A stretch of 64,000 bases of DNA, from positions 1 to 64,000 of the forward strand of contig JBAYUQ010000002.1 in assembly GCA_041675005.1 (NCBI GenBank). The letters are read 5' to 3'. Shown here one piece after another: positions 1 to 8,202 of this stretch; position 1 is the stretch's first letter, and the number at the start of each line of letters is the position of its first letter. This stretch comes from PGYR01 sp041675005. Its GTDB lineage: Bacteria; Bacteroidota; Ignavibacteria; Kapaibacteriales; UBA2268. The translations under genes and the position numbers were made by a program. Below the pieces are notes generated by a model. It did no database searches. It was not told where the DNA came from and worked only from the letters and a program-made list of their open reading frames with translations.

Positions 1-95
1 AACTCACTGTACTCAACGCTGTAGCTAATAAGTTAGTACTTCGTGTTTTTGCTGTTGCTAAAAGAGAGGGACAATATGTGAAATTATTTAATTAA
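1..95 (+). CDS. IS110-family transposase, C-terminal fragment (runs off left edge)
   Basis: Reading frame 3 is open from the window edge to a TAA at 93-95 and gives about 30 residues containing NAVANKLVLRVFAVAKREG. From memory of the family, this NAVxNKxxxRxFAVxKR pattern is typical of the extreme C terminus of IS110/IS116/IS902 transposases (Transposase_20 domain) in Bacteroidota. The catalytic DEDD domain and serine motif would lie outside the window, so intactness cannot be judged. The element lies next to tRNA-Asn and is followed by a non-coding tail. Another family with a similar basic tail cannot be excluded from 30 residues. Confidence 0.65.
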   Translation, partial: LTVLNAVANKLVLRVFAVAKREGQYVKLFN

Positions 96-345
96 ATATT
101 TGGTTTTATCTTAGAATGCTCAGAAAAAAGATATTTGAGGGAGCGAGAATGTTTCGCTAGGGAGTGAACTTTCTATTTGAAAGTGCAGAAGAGCTCCACG
201 AGGGAGTGATTGGAATGTCCGATAGTCCATATTTCTTTTTCTTTCATGATGAGATGCAAATTATGATTACGATTTAAGTAATTACGAAGTAATAAGCTAC
301 ATCTTGTAAGATGTGAATAATAATAAGGAGAAGGGAAATGAGTGA
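96..345 (+). ncRNA. Non-coding tail of the IS110-type element; candidate bridge/seek RNA
   Basis: No gene is visible in these 250 bases. They start right after the transposase stop. Seen directly: hairpins at 142-158 (AGCGA/TCGCT), 168-184 (ACTTTC/GAAAGT, perfect, 5-base loop) and 193-207 (CTCC/GGAG), and three copies of AGGGAG[C/T]GA starting at 138, 159 and 201, i.e. 21 and 42 bases apart. Known: IS110-family elements carry a structured guide RNA in a non-coding end, downstream of the transposase in the IS1111 type. Inference: the stem-loops at about 120-220 could be that RNA. The right end of the element could not be placed. Confidence 0.35.
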
Positions 346-358
346 TAATAAAACGAAA

Positions 359-390
359 AAAGCCGACTACACTTTAATGTAATCGGCTTT
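359..390 (-). terminator. Intrinsic terminator of tRNA-Asn
   Basis: The arms AAAGCCGACTACA (359-371) and TGTAATCGGCTTT (378-390) pair at 12 of 13 positions. The A run to the left, at 356-361, gives a U tract on the minus strand, so the hairpin terminates the tRNA transcript coming from 475. Confidence 0.8.
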
Positions 391-401
391 ATCGTTAATT
401 G

Positions 402-475
402 CTCCTGAACAGGGACTTGAACCCCGGACCCTCTGATTAACAGTCAGATGCTCTAACCAGCTGAGCTATTCAGGA
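402..475 (-). tRNA. tRNA-Asn (anticodon GTT)
   Basis: On the minus strand the acceptor arms TCCTGAA and TTCAGGA pair fully, followed by discriminator G. The D arm (AGCTCAGCTGGTTAGAGC), the anticodon stem TCTGA/TCAGA around the loop CTGTTAA (anticodon GTT) and the TTCAAGT T loop are all present. The gene is 74 nt and no 3' CCA is encoded. A promoter with a perfect 19-base spacer lies just upstream and a terminator just downstream. Confidence 0.95.
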
Positions 476-488
476 ATAATTTCAGTTA

Positions 489-520
489 CAAACTTAAGGA
501 CTTTTCGTTAACTTGCAAAA
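489..520 (-). promoter_or_regulatory. Bacteroidota-type promoter of tRNA-Asn
   Basis: On the minus strand TTTTG (520-516) and TAAGTTTG (496-489) are separated by exactly 19 bases. This matches the known Bacteroidota housekeeping consensus (-33 TTTG, -7 TAnnTTTG). The -7 box ends 13 bases before the mature tRNA 5' end at 475, so the leader would be short. Confidence 0.75.
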
Positions 521-550
521 CAATTTTTAAATTATTTTTATATTTTCTTG

Positions 551-1288
551 ATGAATGTTTCCACAAATGCTATTATCCTACGCACTATTAATTACTTAGA
601 GTCTAGTAAAATTATTTACGCATATAGCAAAGAATACGGCAAACAAACATTAGTAGCTAAAGGTGCTTTGAGAGCAAAAAGCAAATTTGGGTCATCGTTA
701 GAACTATGCTCTGAAGTTGAACTAAAGTATTATAAAAAGTCCAACAGAGAGATGCACAATTTAACCAGCGCAGAGCTAATAAGGAAGAGTTTTATAGACA
801 AATTGCCTTTTGTTGATAAAATTCTTTGTTTGATGATGAGTGAATCAATATTCAAATTGGAAAAAGATGATAATCCCGATGAACAGTTTTATTCGACCAT
901 AGAGCGCTTAATAGATATAAGCTGCTCAGAGAACATTTTCAACCCTTCTATGTTCATTTACTCACAAATTGAATTAGCCAGTTCTATCGGCCACGCAATA
1001 CACCTCAGATGGGATAATAGTGGTATAATAGACTACTCAGATGATAATGAAGTATTTCTTGATATTAGTAATTGTAAAATCTATTTGGACAATAATATTA
1101 GAGCTGAAAGAAGGTTAAAGTTTAGAATAGAAGAATTAAAGATAATAAAAGATATAGCAAATGGAAACTTAGAATCGGATATTAACATTAATACTTTAAA
1201 GAAAATAGTGTATTTCTTTGAGAATTATTTTTCTTTTCACAACGAGAGTAGATTTTCTTATAATTCTTTTAGTTTGATTAATGTCTGA
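551..1288 (+). CDS. recO: DNA repair protein RecO
   Basis: A 245-residue protein of the usual RecO length. The N terminus (NAIILRTINYLESSKIIYAY) matches the RecO OB-fold start, with KGALRAKSKFGSSLEL following. RecO loads RecA onto SSB-coated single strands in the RecFOR gap-repair pathway. The frame can be opened at a TTG at 548, but the adjacent ATG at 551 is the better start. The zinc-binding cysteines found in some RecO proteins are not evident. The 3' end overlaps the convergent GNAT gene by 11 bases, and no terminator separates them. Confidence 0.88.
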   Translation: MNVSTNAIILRTINYLESSKIIYAYSKEYGKQTLVAKGALRAKSKFGSSLELCSEVELKYYKKSNREMHNLTSAELIRKSFIDKLPFVDKILCLMMSESIFKLEKDDNPDEQFYSTIERLIDISCSENIFNPSMFIYSQIELASSIGHAIHLRWDNSGIIDYSDDNEVFLDISNCKIYLDNNIRAERRLKFRIEELKIIKDIANGNLESDININTLKKIVYFFENYFSFHNESRFSYNSFSLINV

Positions 1289-1781
1289 GAGATTTTTCCA
1301 TACCATAAAATGAAGTATCACTTACATCGAATAGTATCTCTCCTTTAACCTCGTACCCTCGTTTTTTATAAAATCCTACTACCTCACTGTATCCTTTGAA
1401 CGCACCTAGACGAATAGAGTCTATTCCGTCATTCTTTGCATTAATCTCAGAGAATTCCATTAATTTATTAGCGATTCCAAGACCTTGAAACTTTGGGTCA
1501 ACAGCAAGTCTATGGACAAAATAGGCGGATTTATTTTTAGAGTTCCAATCAATAGTATCAAAATATTCATGATGTTGGATATCATAAGATACAATACCTC
1601 TCACAATATCGTCAATTAGATATACATATTGTGAATCACGTATAATATCTCTTCTATAAATAGCTTCTGTTGGATAACGTTCACTCCAATGTGAGAATCC
1701 TCGGGAAGTCATATACTCAATTATCTTAGAATTCAAATCAAGTATTTGAGGTAAATGATGCTTATTAGCTTTGATAATCAT
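1278..1781 (-). CDS. GNAT family N-acetyltransferase
   Basis: A 167-residue single-domain GNAT protein. Motif A is visible as VHRLAVDPKFQGLGIANKLM (the QGLGIA acetyl-CoA pyrophosphate loop), followed by the FYKKRGYE segment typical of motif B. The substrate is not predictable; small-molecule or ribosomal-protein acetylation are both possible. It starts with an ATG directly after the TAA of the response-regulator gene, so the two are almost certainly cotranscribed as the end of the carAB operon. Its 3' end overlaps recO. Confidence 0.85.
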   Translation of the reverse strand: MIIKANKHHLPQILDLNSKIIEYMTSRGFSHWSERYPTEAIYRRDIIRDSQYVYLIDDIVRGIVSYDIQHHEYFDTIDWNSKNKSAYFVHRLAVDPKFQGLGIANKLMEFSEINAKNDGIDSIRLGAFKGYSEVVGFYKKRGYEVKGEILFDVSDTSFYGMEKSLRH

Positions 1782-2273
1782 TTATTTTTCAGGATTGTTC
1801 CCATTCTTTGCTTTGTGAAGCTCTTCTCTGAGTGTGATCAATTGCTTTCGCATATCATCAATCTCTTGTTTTCTGAGCCTTTCTTCGATAGCATTACGCA
1901 TCTGAATTTTTATTCTTGACGCAAGCTCATTTGGTTTCACTGGCTTTTTGATAAAGTCATTTGCACCAGCTTTATAAGCTCTATCAATTGTGTCAGACTT
2001 AGTTTGAGCAGTCATAAATATAATAGGAATGTCGCTATATTGTTGGTTGCTCTTAACTGTTTCGCAGAAAGAGAAACCATTGATTTCTGGCATTACTATA
2101 TCAAGTAATATTAATTCAGGCTTGATAGTTCTGACAATTTCCAGTCCTTCAGATGCCGATTCGGCAGTAATAGAATGAAAGCCATGAATATCCAGCATAT
2201 CTTTGATTTGCTGAGTATTCATGACGTTATCATCTACAATTAAAATTAAACCATTTGATTCAGTATTTTTCAT
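1782..2273 (-). CDS. Response regulator: REC domain plus C-terminal coiled coil
   Basis: 163 residues. The REC domain fills about 8-125, with acidic pair D14/D15, phosphoacceptor D58 in LILLDIVMPE, T88 and K110 in the KKPV loop. A charged helix (130-160, EERLRKQEIDDMRKQLITLREEL) looks like a coiled coil. There is no DNA-binding or enzymatic output domain, so it probably acts by protein-protein contact, as DivK- or CheY-like regulators do. No histidine kinase is nearby. The gene follows carB by 28 bases and abuts the GNAT gene. A link to pyrimidine/arginine metabolism is only suggested by position. Confidence 0.9.
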   Translation of the reverse strand: MKNTESNGLILIVDDNVMNTQQIKDMLDIHGFHSITAESASEGLEIVRTIKPELILLDIVMPEINGFSFCETVKSNQQYSDIPIIFMTAQTKSDTIDRAYKAGANDFIKKPVKPNELASRIKIQMRNAIEERLRKQEIDDMRKQLITLREELHKAKNGNNPEK

Positions 2274-2301
2274 TTTATCAATTTAATAAATGCTTTTGCA
2301 T

Positions 2302-5300
2302 TTACCAAGTACGATTTAAAATAGGTCCAAAAATAGTTATTTGATTTTTTTGTAACCAATCCATACCATCAACTGCTGCCTTAGCTGCAGGGATAGTTGT
2401 AATACATAGTATTTTCTTCTGAAGAGCTGCTTCTCTAATAGATAAATCATCTTGATAAGCTTTACGACCCAAAGGAGTATTGATAATTAAGTTTATATCA
2501 CCACTTTGTATTTTCTCTATTACATTCGGGTTACCAGCACCAATTTTTGGAATTAGATTTGATTTTATTCCAGCAACTTGTAAAGCTGAATGAGTCCCCA
2601 AAGTAGCCCATAGCTCATAATCTAATTCTATTAACCTTCTAGCTACTGGTAATACTTCTTGCTTGTCAAAATCATTAACTGATATAAATACATTTCCCGA
2701 TTTAGGTAAATGATTCCCTGCAGCTAATTGAGATTTGACATAAGCTTCACCAAAGAATTCGCTTATTCCCATAACTTCACCGGTTGAACGCATTTCTGGT
2801 CCAAGGACAGTATCTACACCGGGGAATTTACTGAATGAGAATACAGGACATTTTACAGTATAGTGTCCCATAAATCCAGGGTTTGGCATCTTTATGTCAC
2901 TTATTTTCTCACCAAGCATTAATTTAACAGCAACTTTAGTAAGTGCTATGCCATTTGATTTTGATACGAATGGAACTGTTCTAGATGCTCTAGGATTTAC
3001 CTCGATAACGAATACATTATCTCTATAAACTGCAAATTGGATATTAATGAATCCAATTATTTCTAATTTTTCAATGATTTTATATGTTGCGAATCTTATC
3101 TTATCAACAATATGTGGTTCAACTAAGTAAGTAGGTAAAACAGAAGAACTATCGCCAGAGTGTACTCCAGCTTCTTCTATATGTTGCATAATACCTGCAA
3201 TCACACCCGATTTACCATCACCTAATGCATCGACATCCACTTCGAAAGCATGTTCTAAGAATTTATCTATTAAAACTGGGTGATCTTCGTTGACTTTTGC
3301 AGCTTCTATTATGAAATGTTGTAAATCAACCTCATCATATACAACTGCCATACCTCTTCCACCGAGAACATACGATGGTCTAACAATTACAGGGAAGCCG
3401 ATATTAAGAGCAATTTTTGTAGCTTCCTCTATTGAGTTAGCTGTTCCACCAGCCGGATATGCTATTTGTAGTTCGTCTAACATTTCAATAAAACGGCCTC
3501 TATCCTCTGCCCTATCAATGTTACTTTGGCTTGTACCAAGTATCTTGACTCCTGCATCCTCAAGTGCCTTAGAAAGTTTTAATGGGGTTTGCCCACCTAA
3601 CTGTAGTATCACTCCATCTGGCTTTTCTAGATCGATTATATTCATCACATCTTCTAAAAAGACTGGCTCAAAATATAATTTATCAGAAGTATCATAATCG
3701 GTAGAAACCGTTTCAGGATTACAATTAATCATAATAGTTTCTATGCCCATATCCTTCAATATCATAGATGCTTGAGAAGCACAATAATCAAATTCAATTC
3801 CCTGACCAATTCTGAATGGACCTCCACCTAATACTATGATTTTCTTTCTATCTGCTGAAAAACTCTCATTTTCTTTCATGTATGTTGAGTAATAATAAGG
3901 TGTATGTGCTTCAAATTCGGCTGCACAAGTATCTACTTTTTTATATGTAGGTAATACTTTTAATTCTTTACGTTTAGCTCTAATTACTTCAGTATCTTTA
4001 TTTAATAGTCTTCCGATTTGAGAATCTGAAAAACCATGTAGTTTATAGCTTTTCAAAGTATCAGAATCTAATTCATCGAAATTATTTTCTGATATTTCTT
4101 TCTCAACTTCAACAATCTCAAGTATATTATCTAAAAACCAAGGGTCAATATTTGTATGCTTATGTATTTCTTCCAATGACATTCCTCTCTTGTAAGCCTC
4201 CTTTATAAAGAAAGGTCTCATTGGGGTTGGTACTACTAATTTATTTATTAGATACTCATCATCATATTTCTCTAATTCTTTATAATCTAAACCATCAGCA
4301 CCTATTTCTAAAGAACGGAATGCTTTTTGGAAAGCCTCTCTAAAGTTAGAACCAATTGACATTACTTCACCTACAGATTTCATCTGTGTTGTCAAATTAG
4401 AAGGAACTTTAAACTTTTCGAAATCCCATCTTGGTATTTTTACAATTATATAATCTAATGATGGCTCAAATGATACAGGAGTAGTTTTTGTAATCTCGTT
4501 ATCAATCTCATCTAATGTAAGTCCTACAGCTAACTGAGCTGCTATTTTAGCTATAGGGTATCCAGTAGCTTTAGAAACTAAAGCTGAGCTCCTAGAAACT
4601 CTAGGATTCATTTCTATTACTCTTACTTCACCATTAGCAGGATTAACACCGAATTGTATATTAGAACCACCTGTTGCAACTCCAACTTTTCTGATAATTG
4701 CTATCGAATAGTCTCTTAAGGTTTGATATTCTTCATCTGTCAAAGTCTGTGCAGGAGCAACTGTTATACTATCTCCTGTATGTACACCCATAGGGTCAAA
4801 ATTCTCAACAGATGCTACGATTACAACATTATCAGCTATATCACGCATAACCTCAAATTCGTATTCTTTCCAACCTATTAATGAACGCTCTACTAGGATT
4901 TCACTAATTGGTGATAAATCTAGTCCTTGTCTTGCTATTCTTTTGAACTCATCCATATTTTCTGCAACACCACCACCTGTTCCACCAAGGGTGTATGATG
5001 GTCTTACAATGATTGGGAAATCTAACTTTTCTGCGAAAGCAATAGCATCTTCGTAAGTGTTTATAATTTCACCTTCAGGTGAAAGCAAACCTATCTCATC
5101 CATAGCTTGTTTAAACTCTCTTCTTCCCTCGGCTATATTTATAGATTTTATATTTACGCCTAATAGCTCAATATTATATTTCTTTAATATACCCTCTTTC
5201 TCTAAGTCAAGAGCTGCATTGAGTGCTGTCTGACCACCAACTGTAGGTAATATAGCATCAATTTTATCCCTTTGAATTATCTGTTCTATTATTCCATTCG

Positions 5301-5508
5301 TAATAGGTTCTATATAAGTTTTATTTGCTATTTCTGGGTCAGTCATCACTGTAGCAGGATTACTATTGATAACAACTACATAATAGCCCAATTTTTTCAA
5401 AGCTTTTACAGCTTGCGAACCTGAATAATCAAATTCTCCCGCTTGACCAATAACAATAGGTCCTGCACCTATTACTAATATCCTTTTGATGTCTTCTCTT
5501 ATCGGCAT
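2302..5508 (-). CDS. carB: Carbamoyl-phosphate synthase large subunit
   Basis: 1068 residues, the normal full length. Two ATP-grasp halves are clear, the first with GGTGGGVAEN and EMNPRVSRSSALVSKATGYP, the second with GGRGMAVV and EVNPRASRTVPFVSKSNGI. An MGS-type allosteric domain covers the last 130 residues or so. It makes carbamoyl phosphate from bicarbonate, ATP and ammonia channelled from CarA, feeding pyrimidine and arginine synthesis. Its ATG overlaps the carA stop in a TAATG junction, so translation is coupled. No frameshift or missing motif was noticed. Confidence 0.97.
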   Translation of the reverse strand: MPIREDIKRILVIGAGPIVIGQAGEFDYSGSQAVKALKKLGYYVVVINSNPATVMTDPEIANKTYIEPITNGIIEQIIQRDKIDAILPTVGGQTALNAALDLEKEGILKKYNIELLGVNIKSINIAEGRREFKQAMDEIGLLSPEGEIINTYEDAIAFAEKLDFPIIVRPSYTLGGTGGGVAENMDEFKRIARQGLDLSPISEILVERSLIGWKEYEFEVMRDIADNVVIVASVENFDPMGVHTGDSITVAPAQTLTDEEYQTLRDYSIAIIRKVGVATGGSNIQFGVNPANGEVRVIEMNPRVSRSSALVSKATGYPIAKIAAQLAVGLTLDEIDNEITKTTPVSFEPSLDYIIVKIPRWDFEKFKVPSNLTTQMKSVGEVMSIGSNFREAFQKAFRSLEIGADGLDYKELEKYDDEYLINKLVVPTPMRPFFIKEAYKRGMSLEEIHKHTNIDPWFLDNILEIVEVEKEISENNFDELDSDTLKSYKLHGFSDSQIGRLLNKDTEVIRAKRKELKVLPTYKKVDTCAAEFEAHTPYYYSTYMKENESFSADRKKIIVLGGGPFRIGQGIEFDYCASQASMILKDMGIETIMINCNPETVSTDYDTSDKLYFEPVFLEDVMNIIDLEKPDGVILQLGGQTPLKLSKALEDAGVKILGTSQSNIDRAEDRGRFIEMLDELQIAYPAGGTANSIEEATKIALNIGFPVIVRPSYVLGGRGMAVVYDEVDLQHFIIEAAKVNEDHPVLIDKFLEHAFEVDVDALGDGKSGVIAGIMQHIEEAGVHSGDSSSVLPTYLVEPHIVDKIRFATYKIIEKLEIIGFINIQFAVYRDNVFVIEVNPRASRTVPFVSKSNGIALTKVAVKLMLGEKISDIKMPNPGFMGHYTVKCPVFSFSKFPGVDTVLGPEMRSTGEVMGISEFFGEAYVKSQLAAGNHLPKSGNVFISVNDFDKQEVLPVARRLIELDYELWATLGTHSALQVAGIKSNLIPKIGAGNPNVIEKIQSGDINLIINTPLGRKAYQDDLSIREAALQKKILCITTIPAAKAAVDGMDWLQKNQITIFGPILNRTW

Positions 5509-6620
5509 TATTTATCCTGTTTTGCTACTGTTTTATAAAAATCTTTAAATACTTTTTCGTTCGCTTCTCTCGGTCCTGGTGATGCTTCCGGGTGGAACTG
5601 TATACAGTTAATAGGTAGATGCTTGTGCTTCATCCCTTCTACGGTATGATCGTATAGATTCACCCAAGTCATTTCCCAATTCTCATCTGCCTCTAAACTT
5701 TCATTTGATATCGCATAATTATGATTTTGAGCAGTTATATATACTCTGCCATTGTCAAAATACTTAACAGGGTGATTACCACCATGATGACCAAAAGGTA
5801 ACTTTATAGTTTTCAACCCGAAAGCTTGACCAATTAATTGATGACCAAAGCAAATTGCAATTAATGGAATATTATTTTCAGCAAATTGTTTAATAAATTT
5901 ATCTATACCCTTTACTATTCTTGGATCACCTGGCCCATTTGATAGAAAAACACCATCATAGTCTAAATCAGCAATATTTGCTTCAAAATTATCATCAAAT
6001 GGTACAAGATATATTTTATTAAATTTAGATTGTAAGTCTTTTATTATATTGTTTTTGATTCCAAAGTCAATTGCTATTATTTTTTCTTTAACTGAAGGAT
6101 TTCCTTCAAATACTTCGACTTTATCAGAAATAACTAGTTTGTATAAATCAACATCTGAAATAGAATGAGAAGCTTTTACTTGTTTTAGAAATTCTTCTGG
6201 GTCAAGTACTTCTGTAGTTATCCCACCTTTCATTGCTCCAAATTGTCTGATTACTTTAGTAAATGCTCTTGTATCTATTCTATCTATACCAAAAGTATTA
6301 GTTTTTTCGAGATAGGAAGCCAAGTCTATTTTTGATCTATGATTACTAGCTATTCTTGAGTACTCACGTATTAAAATTCCCTCAGCTTGAATTTTTTCAG
6401 ATTGGAAATCTTCATTAGTTATTCCGTAGTTACCAATCAAAGGGTTTGTAAAAAGTACAGTCTGACCTTTATAAGATGGGTCAGTTAATATTTCTTCGTA
6501 GCCAGTCATAGAAGTATTGAAAACAAACTCCGAGAAATTTGTACCTTCACTAGCAAATGCTCTACCATATTCGTAGTAGCCATTTTCTAACATTATCAAT
6601 GCTTTTTTATTGTTTTTCAT
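5508..6620 (-). CDS. carA: Carbamoyl-phosphate synthase small subunit (glutaminase)
   Basis: 370 residues. The N-terminal CPSase small-chain domain includes the NTSMTGYEEILTDPSYKGQ signature. The class I glutamine amidotransferase domain follows from about 180, with nucleophile C257 in ICFGHQ and catalytic H343/E345 in QFHPEASPG. It supplies ammonia to CarB. It is the first gene of the operon carA-carB-response regulator-GNAT. Upstream lie a terminator-like hairpin, a palindrome and a -7 promoter box, which together suggest transcription attenuation. Confidence 0.97.
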   Translation of the reverse strand: MKNNKKALIMLENGYYEYGRAFASEGTNFSEFVFNTSMTGYEEILTDPSYKGQTVLFTNPLIGNYGITNEDFQSEKIQAEGILIREYSRIASNHRSKIDLASYLEKTNTFGIDRIDTRAFTKVIRQFGAMKGGITTEVLDPEEFLKQVKASHSISDVDLYKLVISDKVEVFEGNPSVKEKIIAIDFGIKNNIIKDLQSKFNKIYLVPFDDNFEANIADLDYDGVFLSNGPGDPRIVKGIDKFIKQFAENNIPLIAICFGHQLIGQAFGLKTIKLPFGHHGGNHPVKYFDNGRVYITAQNHNYAISNESLEADENWEMTWVNLYDHTVEGMKHKHLPINCIQFHPEASPGPREANEKVFKDFYKTVAKQDK

Positions 6621-6641
6621 CTAGTTACGCTTTTAGTTTTT

Positions 6642-6691
6642 AAAAAAAAACCCGAAAGGCATCCACTTATTAGGTTGGATATCATTCGGGT
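6642..6691 (-). promoter_or_regulatory. Terminator-like hairpin in the carA leader (probable attenuator)
   Basis: On the minus strand, ACCCGAA...TCC (6691-6677) pairs with GGA...TTCGGGT (6664-6650) and is followed by nine T (6650-6642), ending 21 bases before the carA ATG. The only gene upstream is divergent, so nothing else needs terminating here. Inference: it is a regulated attenuator for pyrimidine and/or arginine control. It does not resemble the PyrR binding-loop consensus, so the ligand or factor is unknown. Confidence 0.6.
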
Positions 6692-6694
6692 AAT

Positions 6695-6708
6695 AGGAAA
6701 TATTTCCT
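6695..6708. promoter_or_regulatory. 14-base perfect palindrome in the carA leader
   Basis: AGGAAAT/ATTTCCT is a perfect 14-base palindrome between the carA -7 box and the terminator-like hairpin. It could be an operator for a dimeric regulator, or part of a competing RNA fold. With no loop it would make a poor RNA hairpin, so a DNA operator is the more natural reading. Confidence 0.4.
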
Positions 6709-6726
6709 TGGTGCATTCATTAAAAT

Positions 6727-6734
6727 CAAAACTA
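6727..6734 (-). promoter_or_regulatory. Candidate -7 box for the carAB operon
   Basis: TAGTTTTG on the minus strand matches TAnnTTTG. No clear TTTG lies 19 bases upstream, so the match is partial. Initiation near 6721 would give a leader of about 100 nt containing the palindrome and the hairpin. Confidence 0.4.
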
Positions 6735-6829
6735 CAGAAAATTTATTTAAAAATAGCATTGAATTTTACACATTCTTTAAACTAATTTTAAATAAACTAT
6801 ATCAATATGTATATTATGATTATTATAAT

Positions 6830-6837
6830 TATATTTG
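6830..6837 (+). promoter_or_regulatory. Candidate -7 box for the secreted propeller gene at 6873
   Basis: TATATTTG matches TAnnTTTG and lies 35 bases before the ATG. The -33 position carries only a weak match. Confidence 0.4.
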
Positions 6838-6872
6838 TGCTATCGGTTTAAAACAAACTTTACAGGTCACCA

Positions 6873-8090
6873 ATGAAAAAGCTATTAATTTTTATAATAA
6901 TATCTATTTCGACATTCACTGCTACTTATTCTCAATCTTGGGAATTTTTTAATACTGATAATTCAGGTATTTTATCTAATAGTATTAACTCATTAGATGT
7001 TAATACTGATGGACATATTTACTTGAGCACTAATGAAGGAATTTCGATTTTGAAAAATGGAGAGTGGTTTTATCTTGATAATGAAGCTTTTAAACAAGGT
7101 GTTGAATTGCCATATATTAGTGTATTAGATTCAATATTTTATTTTTCAAACGGAAAAATAAACCGTATTTACAAAGGTACTACTTCTAATTGGGAACTTT
7201 ATATAGAAAATAAAAATGCAATGACTTTAGAAGTTATTAATCATAATTATCTCTTATTTTCAGATAGAAATAATTTATATAGTTTTCAAAATAATAGCTT
7301 GACTAAATTAGATAATGTTCAATTTATAAACGATATTCTTTATAGAAATAATGGCGAGATTTGGTTTGGTGCAATACACGACGGGTATGGCTTATATAAG
7401 CAGGGTGTTGGAAAAATAGATTTAGGTGAAAAATATGAGTATAGTGAAGTCCCTTCGTTAGTTGAAGATAAAGATAACTTCATTTGGTTTAGTGATTACT
7501 CCAGAAGTTTGTTTAAACTAAATGCTGAAAATAACAATTATGAAGTTTTTGATAATACAAATACTGCTGTTTTCGAATTTGTAAAAAGCATTTATGATAT
7601 CCAAATTGATAGTAGTAATAATATTTGGGCTTTAGTACGTAATCCACTTCCAAAAGGCAGTACATTGCTTAAATATAATCATAAAGAATGGAAAGAGTAT
7701 AATATACAAGAACAACTACCTGAATATGAATTTTTTATTTTAAACTCATTTGTTATAGATAAATATAATAATATTTGGATTGCCACGATTGGAAATGACA
7801 TTGGTTTAATCAAATTCAACGAAACAACAACGAGTGTAGAAACGAACGAAAATGACCTAGTTAGTATATATCCTAATCCGGCAAGCAATCAACTTACTAT
7901 TGACCTACAAGGCAAGCAAGCTATCGGCTATGCTATCAGTGATATAAAAGGCAATATAGTAGAGAATAAGCACGGTAACTATTCGGGTCAAATGAATATA
8001 AATCTCAAATCTTATCCAACAGGCACCTATATAATAGAGCTAACTCTTACCAACAATCAGAAAATAACCAATAAATTAATGAAAGAATAA
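6873..8090 (+). CDS. Secreted propeller protein with T9SS sorting domain
   Basis: 405 residues. A signal peptide (about 1-20, MKKLLIFIIISISTF) is followed by repeats of the reg_prop kind (for example NIWALVRNPL, NIWIATIGNDIGL) that should form a beta-propeller over 25-315. The C-terminal 75 residues (SIYPNPASNQLTIDL...YPTGTYIIEL) are a type A T9SS sorting domain, so the protein is probably exported through the outer membrane and anchored or released. Substrate and role are unknown. It is divergent from carA. The 3' part encoding the sorting domain looks slightly richer in GC than the propeller part. Confidence 0.85.
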   Translation: MKKLLIFIIISISTFTATYSQSWEFFNTDNSGILSNSINSLDVNTDGHIYLSTNEGISILKNGEWFYLDNEAFKQGVELPYISVLDSIFYFSNGKINRIYKGTTSNWELYIENKNAMTLEVINHNYLLFSDRNNLYSFQNNSLTKLDNVQFINDILYRNNGEIWFGAIHDGYGLYKQGVGKIDLGEKYEYSEVPSLVEDKDNFIWFSDYSRSLFKLNAENNNYEVFDNTNTAVFEFVKSIYDIQIDSSNNIWALVRNPLPKGSTLLKYNHKEWKEYNIQEQLPEYEFFILNSFVIDKYNNIWIATIGNDIGLIKFNETTTSVETNENDLVSIYPNPASNQLTIDLQGKQAIGYAISDIKGNIVENKHGNYSGQMNINLKSYPTGTYIIELTLTNNQKITNKLMKE

Positions 8091-8156
8091 CTCATCAAAG
8101 TCCAACTACAATCACATAAATTTTCAACTAATTATAGAAATGGTCATTAGCTTTAC

Positions 8157-8164
8157 TAATTTTG
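8157..8164 (+). promoter_or_regulatory. Candidate -7 box for ddl
   Basis: TAATTTTG fits TAnnTTTG and lies 38 bases before the ATG at 8203. No good -33 TTG is seen 19 bases upstream. Confidence 0.35.
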
Positions 8165-8202
8165 TAATCTAAAGTTATATAATTAATTTAATATAGTTGA
8201 AA

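Noticed and set aside
1..480. tRNA-Asn as an integration site for a larger island
   Set aside because: No direct repeat of the tRNA 3' end and no integrase gene are visible; only an IS110-type end lies nearby, and these elements do not use tRNA attachment sites.
3290..3697. Long open frame on the plus strand inside carB
   Set aside because: It is antisense to a fully conserved carB segment and its product has no family resemblance; conserved coding constraint leaves such frames open by chance.
6642..6734. PyrR-type attenuator or a known riboswitch in the carA leader
   Set aside because: The conserved PyrR binding-loop sequence was not found and no known riboswitch core was recognised, so it is listed only as a probable attenuator.
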